Assembly (NCBI GenBank): GCA_964549505.1
Contig: CAZJVD010000011.1
Span: forward strand, 39,678 to 103,677
Direction: 5' to 3'
Length of the DNA: 64,000 nt
From: CAZJVD01 sp964549505
GTDB lineage: Bacteria > Bdellovibrionota > UBA1018 > CAZJVD01
Shown one piece after another: positions 25,513 to 34,170 of the stretch; positions within the stretch are counted from its first letter, which is position 1, and the number at the start of each line of letters is the position of its first letter. The notes below the pieces were generated by a model, which did not search any database, was not told the DNA's origin, and saw nothing but the letters and a program-made list of their open reading frames with translations. The position numbers and the translations under genes are program-made.

Positions 25513-26776
25513 CGAGCCCAAAACCTTGATGGAGAGCGCTCACCGCGGCCTGGGTTCGCGTGCGACTGATCAACACGGATATCTTGATCTCGGAAGTCGA
25601 TACGAGTTCGATCGTGATGTCGTTGTCGGCCAGAATCCGGAACATCTTCGATGCGACACCATGATGGTGTTGCATCCCGACTCCCACGAGGCTGATCTTC
25701 GCTAATCCAGTTTGTACGGAGATACCGAGCTGATCAAAGCCTGGGTGACTTTTGAGCTTATTCAACACGTCCTGTGCCTTGTGGCCGTCGCGTTCGTGAA
25801 TCGTAAACGCGAGGGTAGGGCCCGGATTGTGAGGAAAATGATTTTGAACAATCACATCCACAACGATGGCAGCGTCCGAAAGCACCCCGAAAACAGTCGC
25901 GATAACATCAGAACGATTGGGAAGTCCCTCGAGTGTCACGCGTACTTGTTCGAGGTCGGCCGCCACACCCGAAAGCGAGACGCGCTCGAGCGACTCGGGT
26001 AGCTTTGAAATCGATTTCATGAGTTCTTGAGATACCACTTTTGTTCCGCGCGCGTCTGAAAAACTGGATAAGACCTCGAGCGGGACACGGTACTGTGCTG
26101 CGAGTTCCACGGAGCGGATTTGTAAAACCTTCGCGCCTTGACTCGCGAGTTCCATCATCTCTTCGTAGGTCACGGCTTCGAGCTTGCGTGCTGTTGGGCA
26201 GAGTCGCGGATCGGTCGTGTAGATTCCGTCGACGTCCGTAAAAATTTCGCAAGGACAACCGCCCAGCGCAGCAGCGATCGCAACAGCTGTGGTATCCGAA
26301 CCGCCGCGACCCAGTGTCGTGATGCGATTGTCGATATCCACGCCCTGAAATCCTGCGACAACGGCGAGTTTACCCGCGCTAAAAATCTCCGTGATTTTGG
26401 TCGTGTCGATGGAATGAATGCGAGCTTTCGAGAAAACACTATCGGTCTGAATACCCAGCTGGTGTCCCAGCAGAGGTACGGCGAGATCGCGGCGAATCCG
26501 ATTGATCGCCATGGTGACCAGCCCAACGGCGACTTGTTCGCCACTTGCGATGAGAAGATCGTATTCGGGTGAGTCGGTGGACTTGTCGAGAGCTTCGGCG
26601 AGTCCGACGAGCCGGTTGGTTTCGCCGGACATGGCCGACACCACGACGACCACGTTCTGCCCGCGATCGAAATCAGCGGTGACACGTTCTGCGACCGCGC
26701 GAATGCGCTCGATGGAGCCAACGCTCGTGCCGCCAAATTTTTTTACGAGAGTCGGTTTCACGGTGCTTTGGACCAT
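25499..26776 (-). CDS. lysC: Aspartate kinase
   Basis: 425 residues, the length of a monofunctional aspartokinase. The nucleotide-binding KFGGTSVG is at 13-20, then VVVVSAMSGETNRL. GRGGSDTTAVAIAAALG and EIFTDVDGIYTTDPR belong to the kinase domain, and two C-terminal ACT domains follow (about 265-425), the usual site of lysine and/or threonine inhibition. It phosphorylates L-aspartate in the first step to lysine, threonine, methionine and diaminopimelate. First gene of a minus-strand operon with the EamA and RDD genes, divergent from fabI. Confidence 0.94.
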   Translation of the reverse strand: MVQSTVKPTLVKKFGGTSVGSIERIRAVAERVTADFDRGQNVVVVVSAMSGETNRLVGLAEALDKSTDSPEYDLLIASGEQVAVGLVTMAINRIRRDLAVPLLGHQLGIQTDSVFSKARIHSIDTTKITEIFSAGKLAVVAGFQGVDIDNRITTLGRGGSDTTAVAIAAALGGCPCEIFTDVDGIYTTDPRLCPTARKLEAVTYEEMMELASQGAKVLQIRSVELAAQYRVPLEVLSSFSDARGTKVVSQELMKSISKLPESLERVSLSGVAADLEQVRVTLEGLPNRSDVIATVFGVLSDAAIVVDVIVQNHFPHNPGPTLAFTIHERDGHKAQDVLNKLKSHPGFDQLGISVQTGLAKISLVGVGMQHHHGVASKMFRILADNDITIELVSTSEIKISVLISRTRTQAAVSALHQGFGLDEQN

Positions 26777-26870
26777 AGACCCTTTGCGTCATTTTCGTCA
26801 ACAAGAGCTTACGAAGCTTTTGCGAGATCCTTGAATTGGCCGCAGAAAGCGTCTAAGACCTGAGCACACC

Positions 26871-27656
26871 ATGAATACACCGACACAAACCAGCCTGTCC
26901 GGACTCAAAGCACTCATCGTTGGAGTGGCGAACGAACGTTCGCTTGCTTGGGCGATCGCCAAGACGCTCGCTGATGCCGGCGTGAAGACGGCTTTTACGT
27001 TTCAGGGCGAAACGCTCGAGCGTCGCGTTCGTCCGCTCGCCGAGAGCGTCGGGGCTAGCCTCATCGAGTCGTGTGATGTTTCCAAGGACGCCGACATCGA
27101 CGGTCTCCTCAAGAAGGTTGCGCAGACGTTTGGGTCGCTCGATATTTTGATTCATTCGGTGGCCTTTGCTCAGCGCGAGGATCTTGAAGGGCAGTTTCTG
27201 ACGACCACTCGTGAGGGGTTTCGTGTCGCGCTTGATATCAGTGCTTATTCGCTCGTAGCGCTTTCGCGTGCAGCTTTTCCTTTGATGAAAGATCGTGGCG
27301 GATCTGTGATCACACTTTCGTACTACGGGGCTCAAAAAGTCGTTCCGAACTACAACGTCATGGGTGTGGCGAAAGCGGCCCTCGAAGCCTGTGTGCGCTA
27401 TCTGGCTCAGGATTTGGGACCGAGCAAGATTCGCGTGAACGCTATCTCGGCTGGGCCTGTGAAGACCCTCGCTGCGGCCGGCATCCGTGATTTTCGAACT
27501 ATTCTTTCAGCCGTTGAACAGAAGACGCCGCTGAAAGAGAACATCTCCGCTGAAGACGTCGGTCATTTCGCGAAGTTCCTTTGCTCGCCTGAGAGTCGCC
27601 ATATTACGGGCGGGACGCACTACCTCGACAGTGGCGCGAACATTATGGGATTTTAA
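26871..27656 (+). CDS. fabI: Enoyl-[acyl-carrier-protein] reductase, FabI type
   Basis: 261 residues. The glycine-rich NADH site is the FabI form (IVGVANERSLAWAIA), not the usual TGxxxGIG. Active-site Tyr151, Tyr161 and Lys168 (YYGAQKVVPNYNVMGVAK) fit the family's Y-x6-K spacing. NAISAGPVKTLAA and the C-terminal GGTHYLDSGANIMGF are also typical. It reduces trans-2-enoyl-ACP in the last step of fatty-acid elongation. It is divergent from lysC across 94 bases and stands alone. Confidence 0.95.
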   Translation: MNTPTQTSLSGLKALIVGVANERSLAWAIAKTLADAGVKTAFTFQGETLERRVRPLAESVGASLIESCDVSKDADIDGLLKKVAQTFGSLDILIHSVAFAQREDLEGQFLTTTREGFRVALDISAYSLVALSRAAFPLMKDRGGSVITLSYYGAQKVVPNYNVMGVAKAALEACVRYLAQDLGPSKIRVNAISAGPVKTLAAAGIRDFRTILSAVEQKTPLKENISAEDVGHFAKFLCSPESRHITGGTHYLDSGANIMGF

Positions 27657-27677
27657 GAGATTTTGAGCGGCTTCTGA

Positions 27678-27851
27678 TCACGCGACGGAGTCGGCGGTCG
27701 TGTCAGCCTTTCGTTCCTCGCCCGCGTCCTGATCCTCTTCTCGAGGCTCTTTTACGCGTGGCGCCGGTCTCCACAGATCATCGCTCTTTTGGTTTTCGGG
27801 TTCCACTTCGCGGGTCCCAGTCAGCCAAGCTAAGGGGTTTGTTGAAGCCAT
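27678..27851 (-). CDS. 57-residue acidic small protein
   Basis: A short gene facing fabI: ATG at 27851 with GGAGG nine bases upstream, 57 codons, stop at 27678-27680. The product begins MASTNPLAWLTGTREVEPEN and is then strongly charged (KEPREEDQDAGEERKADTT), with no hydrophobic segment, so it is cytoplasmic and probably disordered. No family is recognised. Support is the good ribosome site and balanced codon use; homologues would settle it. Confidence 0.5.
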   Translation of the reverse strand: MASTNPLAWLTGTREVEPENQKSDDLWRPAPRVKEPREEDQDAGEERKADTTADSVA

Positions 27852-27990
27852 GGGTCTAATCCTCCGTCGACGCCCCTTCTAGACTCCGTAGGTCCAAAAC
27901 TCAAATAAAACCTATGAGTTAACGAATCTTAACGCACCGTATGTCAAGTCTGGCAAACACCGTTTTTGTGGGGGTGAAAACTTTCTTTCA

Positions 27991-28019
27991 TTGACGGTGG
28001 CTCAAGATCACGATAAACA
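27991..28019 (+). promoter_or_regulatory. Candidate promoter for the small RNA / leader
   Basis: TTGACG (27991-27996), a 17-base spacer, TAAACA (28014-28019). The expected start near 28026 is two bases before a ten-pair hairpin. Confidence 0.45.
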
Positions 28020-28025
28020 CTGTTC

Positions 28026-28117
28026 ATCGCGGGAGATCTCATTCTAATCCCCCCACATATTTCCCGTGGCACTAAAGGACTCGGCGTAGCAATCCGCAGA
28101 GTCCTTTAGTTTTTTTA
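28026..28117 (+). ncRNA. Candidate small RNA or attenuator leader with C-rich loop
   Basis: About 90 bases. A hairpin of CGCGGGAGAT (28028-28037) with ATTTCCCGTG (28059-28068), ten pairs including two G-U, presents a 21-base loop with six consecutive C (28049-28054). An intrinsic terminator follows at once. It starts at a promoter-like sequence and ends 14 bases before the ATG of the CofE-like gene. The two readings are a free small RNA whose C-rich loop pairs with ribosome-binding sites, or a conditional terminator of the downstream gene. Confidence 0.5.
28072..28116 (+). terminator. Strong intrinsic terminator upstream of the CofE-like gene
   Basis: CTAAAGGACTC (28072-28082) pairs perfectly with GAGTCCTTTAG (28099-28109), with an inner GCG/CGC, followed by seven T (28110-28116). 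It is over 400 bases from the fabI stop and immediately before the next ATG, so it more likely belongs to a separate short transcript or an attenuator. Confidence 0.85.
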
Positions 28118-28130
28118 GGTGGTTGAGTTC

Positions 28131-28874
28131 ATGTCACTTTCTGTAACCCCTTTGAAAACTCGGATTTTTCGATCTGGCGAAAGCGTCAGTGCGTTTGTCA
28201 TCGAATCGATAGAATCCCAGGCGGGTAGTCTTGCGCATGCACGAGAATGTCTGCATGGACGTGTGCTTGCGATTACGTCGAAGATTGTTTCGCTCTCCGA
28301 GTCGCGCGAATGCGCGCGTACGTTGTCGAAGTCGGAACTGATTGCGTCCGAAGCCGATCGGGTCTTGGGGACGTCGAAGCATGGAACCCCTCTTACCTTG
28401 AAGCAGGGGCTTCTGATCCCTGCCGCTGGGATTGATGAATCCAATTCTCCAACTGGTAACTACATCCTCTATCCGGAACATCCTTGGGACTCGGCGCTTC
28501 GAATTTGCCGCGAGCTTCGGGATATTCTCGGTGACGAGAAGATCGGAGTGCTGCTCACCGACTCACGAACGCTACCGCTTCGAGTGGGCGTGACGGGTGT
28601 TGCGTTGAGTTTTTCGGGCTTTCGCGGGGTTCGGGACGATCGTGGGCAGCGAGATCTCTTTGGTCGGGAGCTGAAACTTTCGCAAACAGCAGTAGCCGAC
28701 GCGTTGGCAGCGGCGGCCGTTCTAGAGATGGGAGAAGGGGCTGAACAGCGTCCGTTGGCGATCATCGCGAGCGATACGGTGGCTTTTCAGGAAACATTGA
28801 GTCCCGATACGATGCGCGAGAGCGTCGCTATCTCACCGGAAGAAGACCTGTTTTTCGAGCTCTATCGCGGCTGA
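28131..28874 (+). CDS. CofE-like F420-0/folate gamma-glutamyl ligase family protein
   Basis: 247 residues from the ATG at 28131 (AGGTGG eight bases upstream; a GTG at 28119 is less likely because it abuts the terminator). Family marks of PF01996: RVLAITSKIVSLSES near residue 45, GVLLTDSRTLPLR (metal/GTP site) near 150, and GVRDDRGQRDLFGRELK, typical of the family. CofE adds glutamate to coenzyme F420-0 with GTP, but bacterial homologues outside F420 producers are annotated as folate-related ligases. No other F420 gene is visible, so the substrate is open. Confidence 0.75.
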   Translation: MSLSVTPLKTRIFRSGESVSAFVIESIESQAGSLAHARECLHGRVLAITSKIVSLSESRECARTLSKSELIASEADRVLGTSKHGTPLTLKQGLLIPAAGIDESNSPTGNYILYPEHPWDSALRICRELRDILGDEKIGVLLTDSRTLPLRVGVTGVALSFSGFRGVRDDRGQRDLFGRELKLSQTAVADALAAAAVLEMGEGAEQRPLAIIASDTVAFQETLSPDTMRESVAISPEEDLFFELYRG

Positions 28875-28943
28875 GTCCAATCGATACGTTTCGATTCTTC
28901 GGGGTTGTGGACTTGACTCCACTATGGTTCTCTCCGCGTCGGG

Positions 28944-30926
28944 GTGCGAGTGACCAAGAAGATTTTGTTGGGATTTGCTCTAGGTCTGACATCGTTGCTA
29001 TCGAGCGCTTTCGCGCTCGGTTTGACGAGCACAGCGGTGCAGTCGCAGCTCAAGTCGGCTGATGATTCGATTTTCCGGATGGTTGTGAGTGAACCGTACG
29101 ACGCGCGCGATCCGCGGGTGATTGCCGGCGTCGATCCTGCTCTTTACGAACTGGAACTCACACAGCACCTCGTTCGTGGAACCAGCGATTCAAATACACC
29201 GTGGTATGGAACCGAGTGGGATTCTTGGCCGGTTGGTAAGCGGCATTTGCTGAATGCCCGTTACGGCTTCAGTATGCTCCCGCATGTTCAGGCCTTGGTT
29301 GAAGGCATTCGGGGAGGGCTTGGAAGTGCAGCGCTGATCACGGATTCAAGTAACTCCATGGACAGCGGCCCCATGAAACCAGACGAACGGTTTCATACGG
29401 ATCCCAGTCGTGCGACGCCGAAGACAGACCACCCGGGTGGTGAAGCGATTCGCCTGGCGCTGTCGGCAGGGGCTCAATACAACGGCCGTCGGTTTGGCCT
29501 TTTCTTTTCTCCATTTTTTCGCGCGAAAGAGGAAGCTGATCGCTTTCCTTTGATGCATCTCAAGAACATCACGTTTGGTTTTGGCGACAGTCCAGAAAAG
29601 CTGGCGGCTGTGTTCTGCACTTCCGGGACAGCCAATCTCACAGGTCATCCGCGATACAACCGGTCGCTCGCCTTTGCTGATCCGCTGATCTGTCGATACA
29701 TTCAGGAGAACGCTCTTCGGATGCGCGATACGTTTGCGAGCGGTGGAACGATCAAGGATATCAAGGGAGCGGACCTGCTTGATGTTCAGTACCCGGACGG
29801 TACCGCGGTTGAACTCGGATTCACCGATGGAAGGCGTGATCTCAATGTTCGTATTTCAGATTTTTTAACAGCACTATTGAACTCCGACGACGAACCCGAG
29901 GAGATTATTGTCAGTGAGTTTGTTTTGACGGACTCCGAAACTTTCAAAGCAATAGAAGCATTGATGCGAAAGTTTCCAAATCTTCGCATCAAGGGCGTTC
30001 TCGATAAACGTTTTGTAGGAATTCGTTCGTATGGATTGGGTGCCGCGATGGTGGGGCTAACGGTCACGCGCCCGCAGGGGCCGATGGTTTTTGGCTGGCC
30101 TCAGGATCTTCGAAAACGTGTTGATGTCATGGCGTTCATGCGTCCGATCGATGGTGTCGATGAAGTCGACGAAGATGGTGCGCCCGTGAACCGTTGGCTC
30201 TGGCACGACAAGACCTTCATGGTGACTTACAAAAAGAAAGACGGTTCGCGCTGGTCGAAGATCGCGACGGGTTCTTTCAATCTCAGTAACAGTTTTGCGA
30301 ATGCGGAGTTTCAGGCCTGGTACACGTTGAAAGGGGAATCTCCATGGGTTCGGGAGTTTCGCGAGAGTATCTTAGGGGTCGCTCATGCATGGAAAGACTA
30401 CGCGGTGCCTATCGAAACAGCGATTGTACGCGAGCTGCTCGGTAAACTGACCGGTCAAGGTGAGCTTTACGTGACGAACGAAGAAGCGCAGAGCGTGGTT
30501 CAGGCCGTGATACGCGATCGGCTCTCCGATGCGTACGCGCTGATGCAGCATCTCATCGATCGCCCAAGTAAGCTGGCCCGGCGACCGTCGAAGGAGCGAC
30601 TCGCTGCGAATCTGAAGGCGCTCAAGAACATCGTTCTCTTCTATAAGAAAACAAAAAAGGAGATGGGCAGTACCGAGCGATGGTCGGTACGAAAGCTGAT
30701 CTCAGCCGGAGCGGCGATCGCTTACGATCTCATGACTCCCTACGAGCGACGCGAGGCGCTTGAAAGCATCATGTGGGAGCCAGGTCTTTCGACCGAGCAG
30801 ATTGAACTCCAGGCTAAAGAACTCTGGAAACTTGCGATCGGGAATAACCCTCCGTACCCAGTGCCGCGAAAAAATGGTACAACTCCAAAAAGTCCGACGG
30901 ATTGTGATGCTGGGCTTCGTAACTAG
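28944..30926 (+). CDS. Exported phospholipase D-like protein
   Basis: 660 residues with a signal peptide (KKILLGFALGLTSLLSSAFA). Two PLD-type HxK motifs can be read: H205-L-K207 followed by TSGTANLTG, and H421-D-K423 followed by ATGSFNLSNS, matching the HxK...GSxN pattern. The Asp of the first motif is not evident, but paired HxK sites are the catalytic core. It could cleave or transfer phosphodiesters in membranes or nucleic acids outside the cytoplasm. The last 180 residues are charged and helical. The GTG start lacks a clear Shine-Dalgarno; a second GTG six bases on is possible. Confidence 0.75.
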   Translation: MRVTKKILLGFALGLTSLLSSAFALGLTSTAVQSQLKSADDSIFRMVVSEPYDARDPRVIAGVDPALYELELTQHLVRGTSDSNTPWYGTEWDSWPVGKRHLLNARYGFSMLPHVQALVEGIRGGLGSAALITDSSNSMDSGPMKPDERFHTDPSRATPKTDHPGGEAIRLALSAGAQYNGRRFGLFFSPFFRAKEEADRFPLMHLKNITFGFGDSPEKLAAVFCTSGTANLTGHPRYNRSLAFADPLICRYIQENALRMRDTFASGGTIKDIKGADLLDVQYPDGTAVELGFTDGRRDLNVRISDFLTALLNSDDEPEEIIVSEFVLTDSETFKAIEALMRKFPNLRIKGVLDKRFVGIRSYGLGAAMVGLTVTRPQGPMVFGWPQDLRKRVDVMAFMRPIDGVDEVDEDGAPVNRWLWHDKTFMVTYKKKDGSRWSKIATGSFNLSNSFANAEFQAWYTLKGESPWVREFRESILGVAHAWKDYAVPIETAIVRELLGKLTGQGELYVTNEEAQSVVQAVIRDRLSDAYALMQHLIDRPSKLARRPSKERLAANLKALKNIVLFYKKTKKEMGSTERWSVRKLISAGAAIAYDLMTPYERREALESIMWEPGLSTEQIELQAKELWKLAIGNNPPYPVPRKNGTTPKSPTDCDAGLRN

Positions 30927-30972
30927 TTTTTACACTAGTTTCCACTAGGGTTCGGGGAGGAGATCGTTATCC

Positions 30973-31437
30973 ATGGAAAAATCGGTAAGTCGTTGGTTCG
31001 TCGTCATGCTTCTTGTATCGCTCGGAAGCGCGGGAGCTGTTCGTGCGCAGAGCCTATCGCCCTTTTTTGGGCCCGGTGACGTGATCTGCGATGTGAAGAG
31101 TACGTCGGTGATCAACAACATCTTTATCAAGGTTGCGCGCTTTGCTGGTAGCGAGACGCCTTACGTTTCTGTTTCGCAGGACGGCCGGCTTTTTCAAGCG
31201 CTTCAGGGGAAAGTGGATTTTCAGGTTTCTCAAGAGACTGTTTTAGAAACCCGTAATGAAACCCGTTATGTTTTTGGTGGCGCTGAGTTCACGATGGCGA
31301 TCACAGAGTTTGTCGCTAAGTTTCATATTGGTTCGGAGAACACGGCCTTGCGCGCGTACGCCGTCACTGATCTTGTGAATCTCAGTCGCGAAGTCGATTT
31401 TTTTGCTGTCTGTCAGGCGTCGGTTCAGGTTCCTTGA
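30973..31437 (+). CDS. Small exported protein of unknown function
   Basis: 154 residues, signal peptide (SRWFVVMLLVSLGSAGAVRA|QS). The mature part has two cysteines, one near each end (VICDVK and FAVCQAS), likely a disulfide, and beta-rich composition (AEFTMAITEFVAKFHIG). A GGGGAGGAG lies ahead of the ATG. No family is recognised. Its stop overlaps the TTG start of the next gene (TTGA), so it is translationally linked to the short-chain dehydrogenase. Confidence 0.6.
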   Translation: MEKSVSRWFVVMLLVSLGSAGAVRAQSLSPFFGPGDVICDVKSTSVINNIFIKVARFAGSETPYVSVSQDGRLFQALQGKVDFQVSQETVLETRNETRYVFGGAEFTMAITEFVAKFHIGSENTALRAYAVTDLVNLSREVDFFAVCQASVQVP

Positions 31438-32252
31438 GTTCGAGGCGCGTCGTTCTCATTACCGGTGCCTCGGCTGGTATCGGAGAAGCGATGGCCTATG
31501 TTTATGCTGAACAGGGTGTTTCACTAGCGCTCGTAGCGCGACGCGCGGATCGCCTTGATGAGGTCGCAAAGCGCTGTCGTACGCTTCATGCTTCGTCGCA
31601 GATCCATGTCGAAACAGCCGTCGCGGATGTGACCGACTTCGAAGGCCTAAAGGCAGCGGTTGTGTCGCTTAAAAGCAAGTTAGGAACGATCGACACGGTC
31701 GTCGCGAATGCTGGCTATGCGGCGACGGGGGCCGTTGAGAAGGTACCGCTCGAAACCTACCGAAAACAGTTCGACACGAATATCTTCGGCGTGTTGCACA
31801 CGCTCAAAGCGACACTGCCAGATGTGATCGCATCGCGCGGTCGAGTCGCACTCGTGGGAAGCGTGAACAGTCATGTCTCCGAGCCGTACAAAACGCCGTA
31901 TTGTATGAGTAAATTTGCGATCAAGGCACTCGCTGATGCTCTGCACTTTGAGATGAAGCCTCAAGGCGTATCCGTTACTCTTTTCAGTCCTGGAATCGTC
32001 GAGAGCGAGATTCGAAGAGTCTCCAATGAGGGAACGTTCCGCTCCGATGCTCAGGATCTGTCTCCTGCATGGTTACGTATGCCGACGATGGATGCTGCGC
32101 GCGAAATGGTGCAGGCGATCGAGCGACGCAAACGTTGGCAGATCATCACGGGGCACGCGCGGCTTATTGTTTTTCTGAATTGGCTGTGTCCGAAATTGCT
32201 CGAGCCGGTTTTTAAGTCTCAGGAACATCGTTACCGGCAAAGAGAGAGCTGA
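31434..32252 (+). CDS. Short-chain dehydrogenase/reductase
   Basis: 272 residues. The Rossmann motif is TGASAGIG (residues about 10-17), then DVTDFEG, VANAGYA, the catalytic Ser in GSVNSH, and YCMSK with catalytic Tyr and Lys, so it is an active classical SDR using NAD(P). The C-terminal extension has a hydrophobic stretch (ARLIVFLNWLCPKLLEPVF), as in membrane-associated SDRs acting on lipids or sphingoid bases. The substrate cannot be fixed. TTG start overlapping the upstream stop; four bases before the next gene. Confidence 0.82.
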   Translation: MSSRRVVLITGASAGIGEAMAYVYAEQGVSLALVARRADRLDEVAKRCRTLHASSQIHVETAVADVTDFEGLKAAVVSLKSKLGTIDTVVANAGYAATGAVEKVPLETYRKQFDTNIFGVLHTLKATLPDVIASRGRVALVGSVNSHVSEPYKTPYCMSKFAIKALADALHFEMKPQGVSVTLFSPGIVESEIRRVSNEGTFRSDAQDLSPAWLRMPTMDAAREMVQAIERRKRWQIITGHARLIVFLNWLCPKLLEPVFKSQEHRYRQRES

Positions 32253-32255
32253 CCA

Positions 32256-34151
32256 GTGTTCCGTTTCCGAAACTTTAATCACCTCTATCAGATCTTCGTT
32301 GTGGTCTGTCTCGTGGCGAGCTGCTTGTGGATGCATCTCGACGCGATCGGCTGGTGGTGGGGTTTAGCGATTCTTGTTCTCTTCTATCTTCTGGCGAGCG
32401 AACGGTGGACTCCGGCGCGAGTAGGCGCTACGCGGGCACCAGCGGAGGTCTTTGACTTTCCGGACCGGGGTCTTTCAAAGAAGCGTCTGGAAGTGTTGAC
32501 CTTTGCGGCTCTTGTTTTCGGTCCGGCACTTCTCCTTTGGCTCTGTACGGCGAACGAAGAGTTTCCGGTTTCAGGGGACTATCTTCACCATCTCGAAGCA
32601 ACGGGGCACGCGGTTCACTTCTGGAAGCATCTCGGACCGTGGGTGATTCTTGTCGCTCTTCTGGGTTTTGGAATTCGAAGACGCTTTCGATCCGTCTCGG
32701 GGCTGACTCGGTATCTCTGGGTCGTGGTGTTTGCACTCTTATTGGCGTGGAGTTTCACGGGAAACATCAATCTCTTGCTCGCACGTTTCCCGGCGTTTCA
32801 CTACAGTCTCAGCGCGTGGTTCGATTTAACGCTCGGTCGCGTACTTCATCTTTTCGGTTGGGAGCGACCCTTGTTTTGGAATCGCATCGTGAATCTCAGT
32901 GCGATCCCGATCTGGTTGCTTGTTCTTCGCCCTGTCTTTGTAGGGCGCTGGCCGGACCTAGCGGCAGCGGCGGCCGGCATTTTTTTCTTCTGGCAGGCGG
33001 ATCATGCATGGCTCATGGGACAGATGTTTCTGGAGCCATGGGCGATCGTCTTCAGTTTTCTAGCTGTCGAAGTGGCTCTCGGGGGGTCCCGAAAGTCAAA
33101 AGCGGACACGCGTGCGTTTTGGCTCGCTCCGATGCTTGCGGTGACCGCCAGTCTTTTTAAAGAAAATGCGATCTTGATTCTACCGATTGTCGTGGCGCTC
33201 TCATGGAAAGGGCCGCGCAGCCTTGCTGTTTCGGGCCTAGCCATTCTGCCTTTTCTTGTTTACTACGCCGCTCGAAAGAGTTTTCACGTGTTTCGATCGG
33301 TCGAGTGGTTCGCACCCGGCGAATTGTTCCGTGTGGTGCGCGTGCACGCGTGGCTTGAGCGATTGTCGTATTCGTGGGGTGTCACCGCGCTCGCTGTTTT
33401 TTTCTTGGGGGGCGTTCTGGGGCTCGTTCTTTTCAAGGGGACGCGACTCAAGTGGGCAGTGCTTCTAGCGGGAGCGTTTGGGCAGTTCTTCTTTTACTTT
33501 GCTGACAAGGTTTCTGACCCGTGGACAGGTTATCCGCGGTTTCAGGTCTTTGCGTGGGTGAGCTTTGCGAGTCTGTTCTTTTTAGTGCCCTGGGATCGCA
33601 TAAAAAAGTTCGCACCACTCGTCTTGATAGCCCTTGTGTTGCTTCACATGCCGGGCCTCACCGTCGCGATCCGGGACTCGGTTGGATCTGATGCGAAGCG
33701 AAGCTTTCGCTTTCACACGGACGAACCCATCTATTTTCCGTTTCGAAAACTCGTTCGGAAGATGGAGGCGCGTCTCGTAGCTTCGAAACGGCAGGCCATG
33801 AGTTCGATCGCGATCAATGTGCCGATGGGGGATGGGACCCTCGCGATGTATCCCGATATCGCTAAGCAGTATAAGCTCGATTTTCCGTATCTCACTCAGG
33901 GACGGACCCGATGGATCTGTCGGTGTAGCGAAAGGAACAGGGCTGTGTTCTTGCCGGTGGTCTTCTCGTCCCATTTTGAACCTGTCCTGCATGAAGTCTT
34001 GCCACCCCCGTCGGATCTCGAGAATTGTTTGATCGAGTTGCGCGTTTCTTGCGAAATGATTGAGTTTGAGAATATAAAACAGTCTCAGGACGTTCTGGAT
34101 CGAGTACCGAGTTTGACAGGCGTTCTGGGGGTTTCTCCCAAACGTTTGTGA
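32256..34151 (+). CDS. Polytopic membrane protein, GT-C-type glycosyltransferase-like
   Basis: 631 residues with about eleven to thirteen hydrophobic helices and a C-terminal domain of about 150 residues outside the membrane. The first large loop has NEEFPVSGDYLHHLEA, with an acidic pair typical of the catalytic first loop in lipid-linked-sugar GT-C enzymes, and aromatic-rich helices. It has no firm family match. It begins with a GTG three bases after the SDR and is followed by a glycosyltransferase, so it opens the glycan locus. Confidence 0.55.
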   Translation: MFRFRNFNHLYQIFVVVCLVASCLWMHLDAIGWWWGLAILVLFYLLASERWTPARVGATRAPAEVFDFPDRGLSKKRLEVLTFAALVFGPALLLWLCTANEEFPVSGDYLHHLEATGHAVHFWKHLGPWVILVALLGFGIRRRFRSVSGLTRYLWVVVFALLLAWSFTGNINLLLARFPAFHYSLSAWFDLTLGRVLHLFGWERPLFWNRIVNLSAIPIWLLVLRPVFVGRWPDLAAAAAGIFFFWQADHAWLMGQMFLEPWAIVFSFLAVEVALGGSRKSKADTRAFWLAPMLAVTASLFKENAILILPIVVALSWKGPRSLAVSGLAILPFLVYYAARKSFHVFRSVEWFAPGELFRVVRVHAWLERLSYSWGVTALAVFFLGGVLGLVLFKGTRLKWAVLLAGAFGQFFFYFADKVSDPWTGYPRFQVFAWVSFASLFFLVPWDRIKKFAPLVLIALVLLHMPGLTVAIRDSVGSDAKRSFRFHTDEPIYFPFRKLVRKMEARLVASKRQAMSSIAINVPMGDGTLAMYPDIAKQYKLDFPYLTQGRTRWICRCSERNRAVFLPVVFSSHFEPVLHEVLPPPSDLENCLIELRVSCEMIEFENIKQSQDVLDRVPSLTGVLGVSPKRL

Positions 34152-34170
34152 TGGTTCTAGGAAACGTCTG

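Noticed and set aside
28072..28117. Terminator of fabI
   Set aside because: It is more than 400 bases from the fabI stop, with an oppositely oriented short gene and a promoter-like sequence between.
28131..28874. Coenzyme F420 synthesis
   Set aside because: Only a CofE-like gene is present; no cofC, cofD, fbiC or F420-dependent enzyme is seen.
30922..30948. Three ACTAG repeats at 30922, 30934 and 30944
   Set aside because: Five-base units with unequal spacing, one of them being the stop codon of the phospholipase D-like gene; likely chance.
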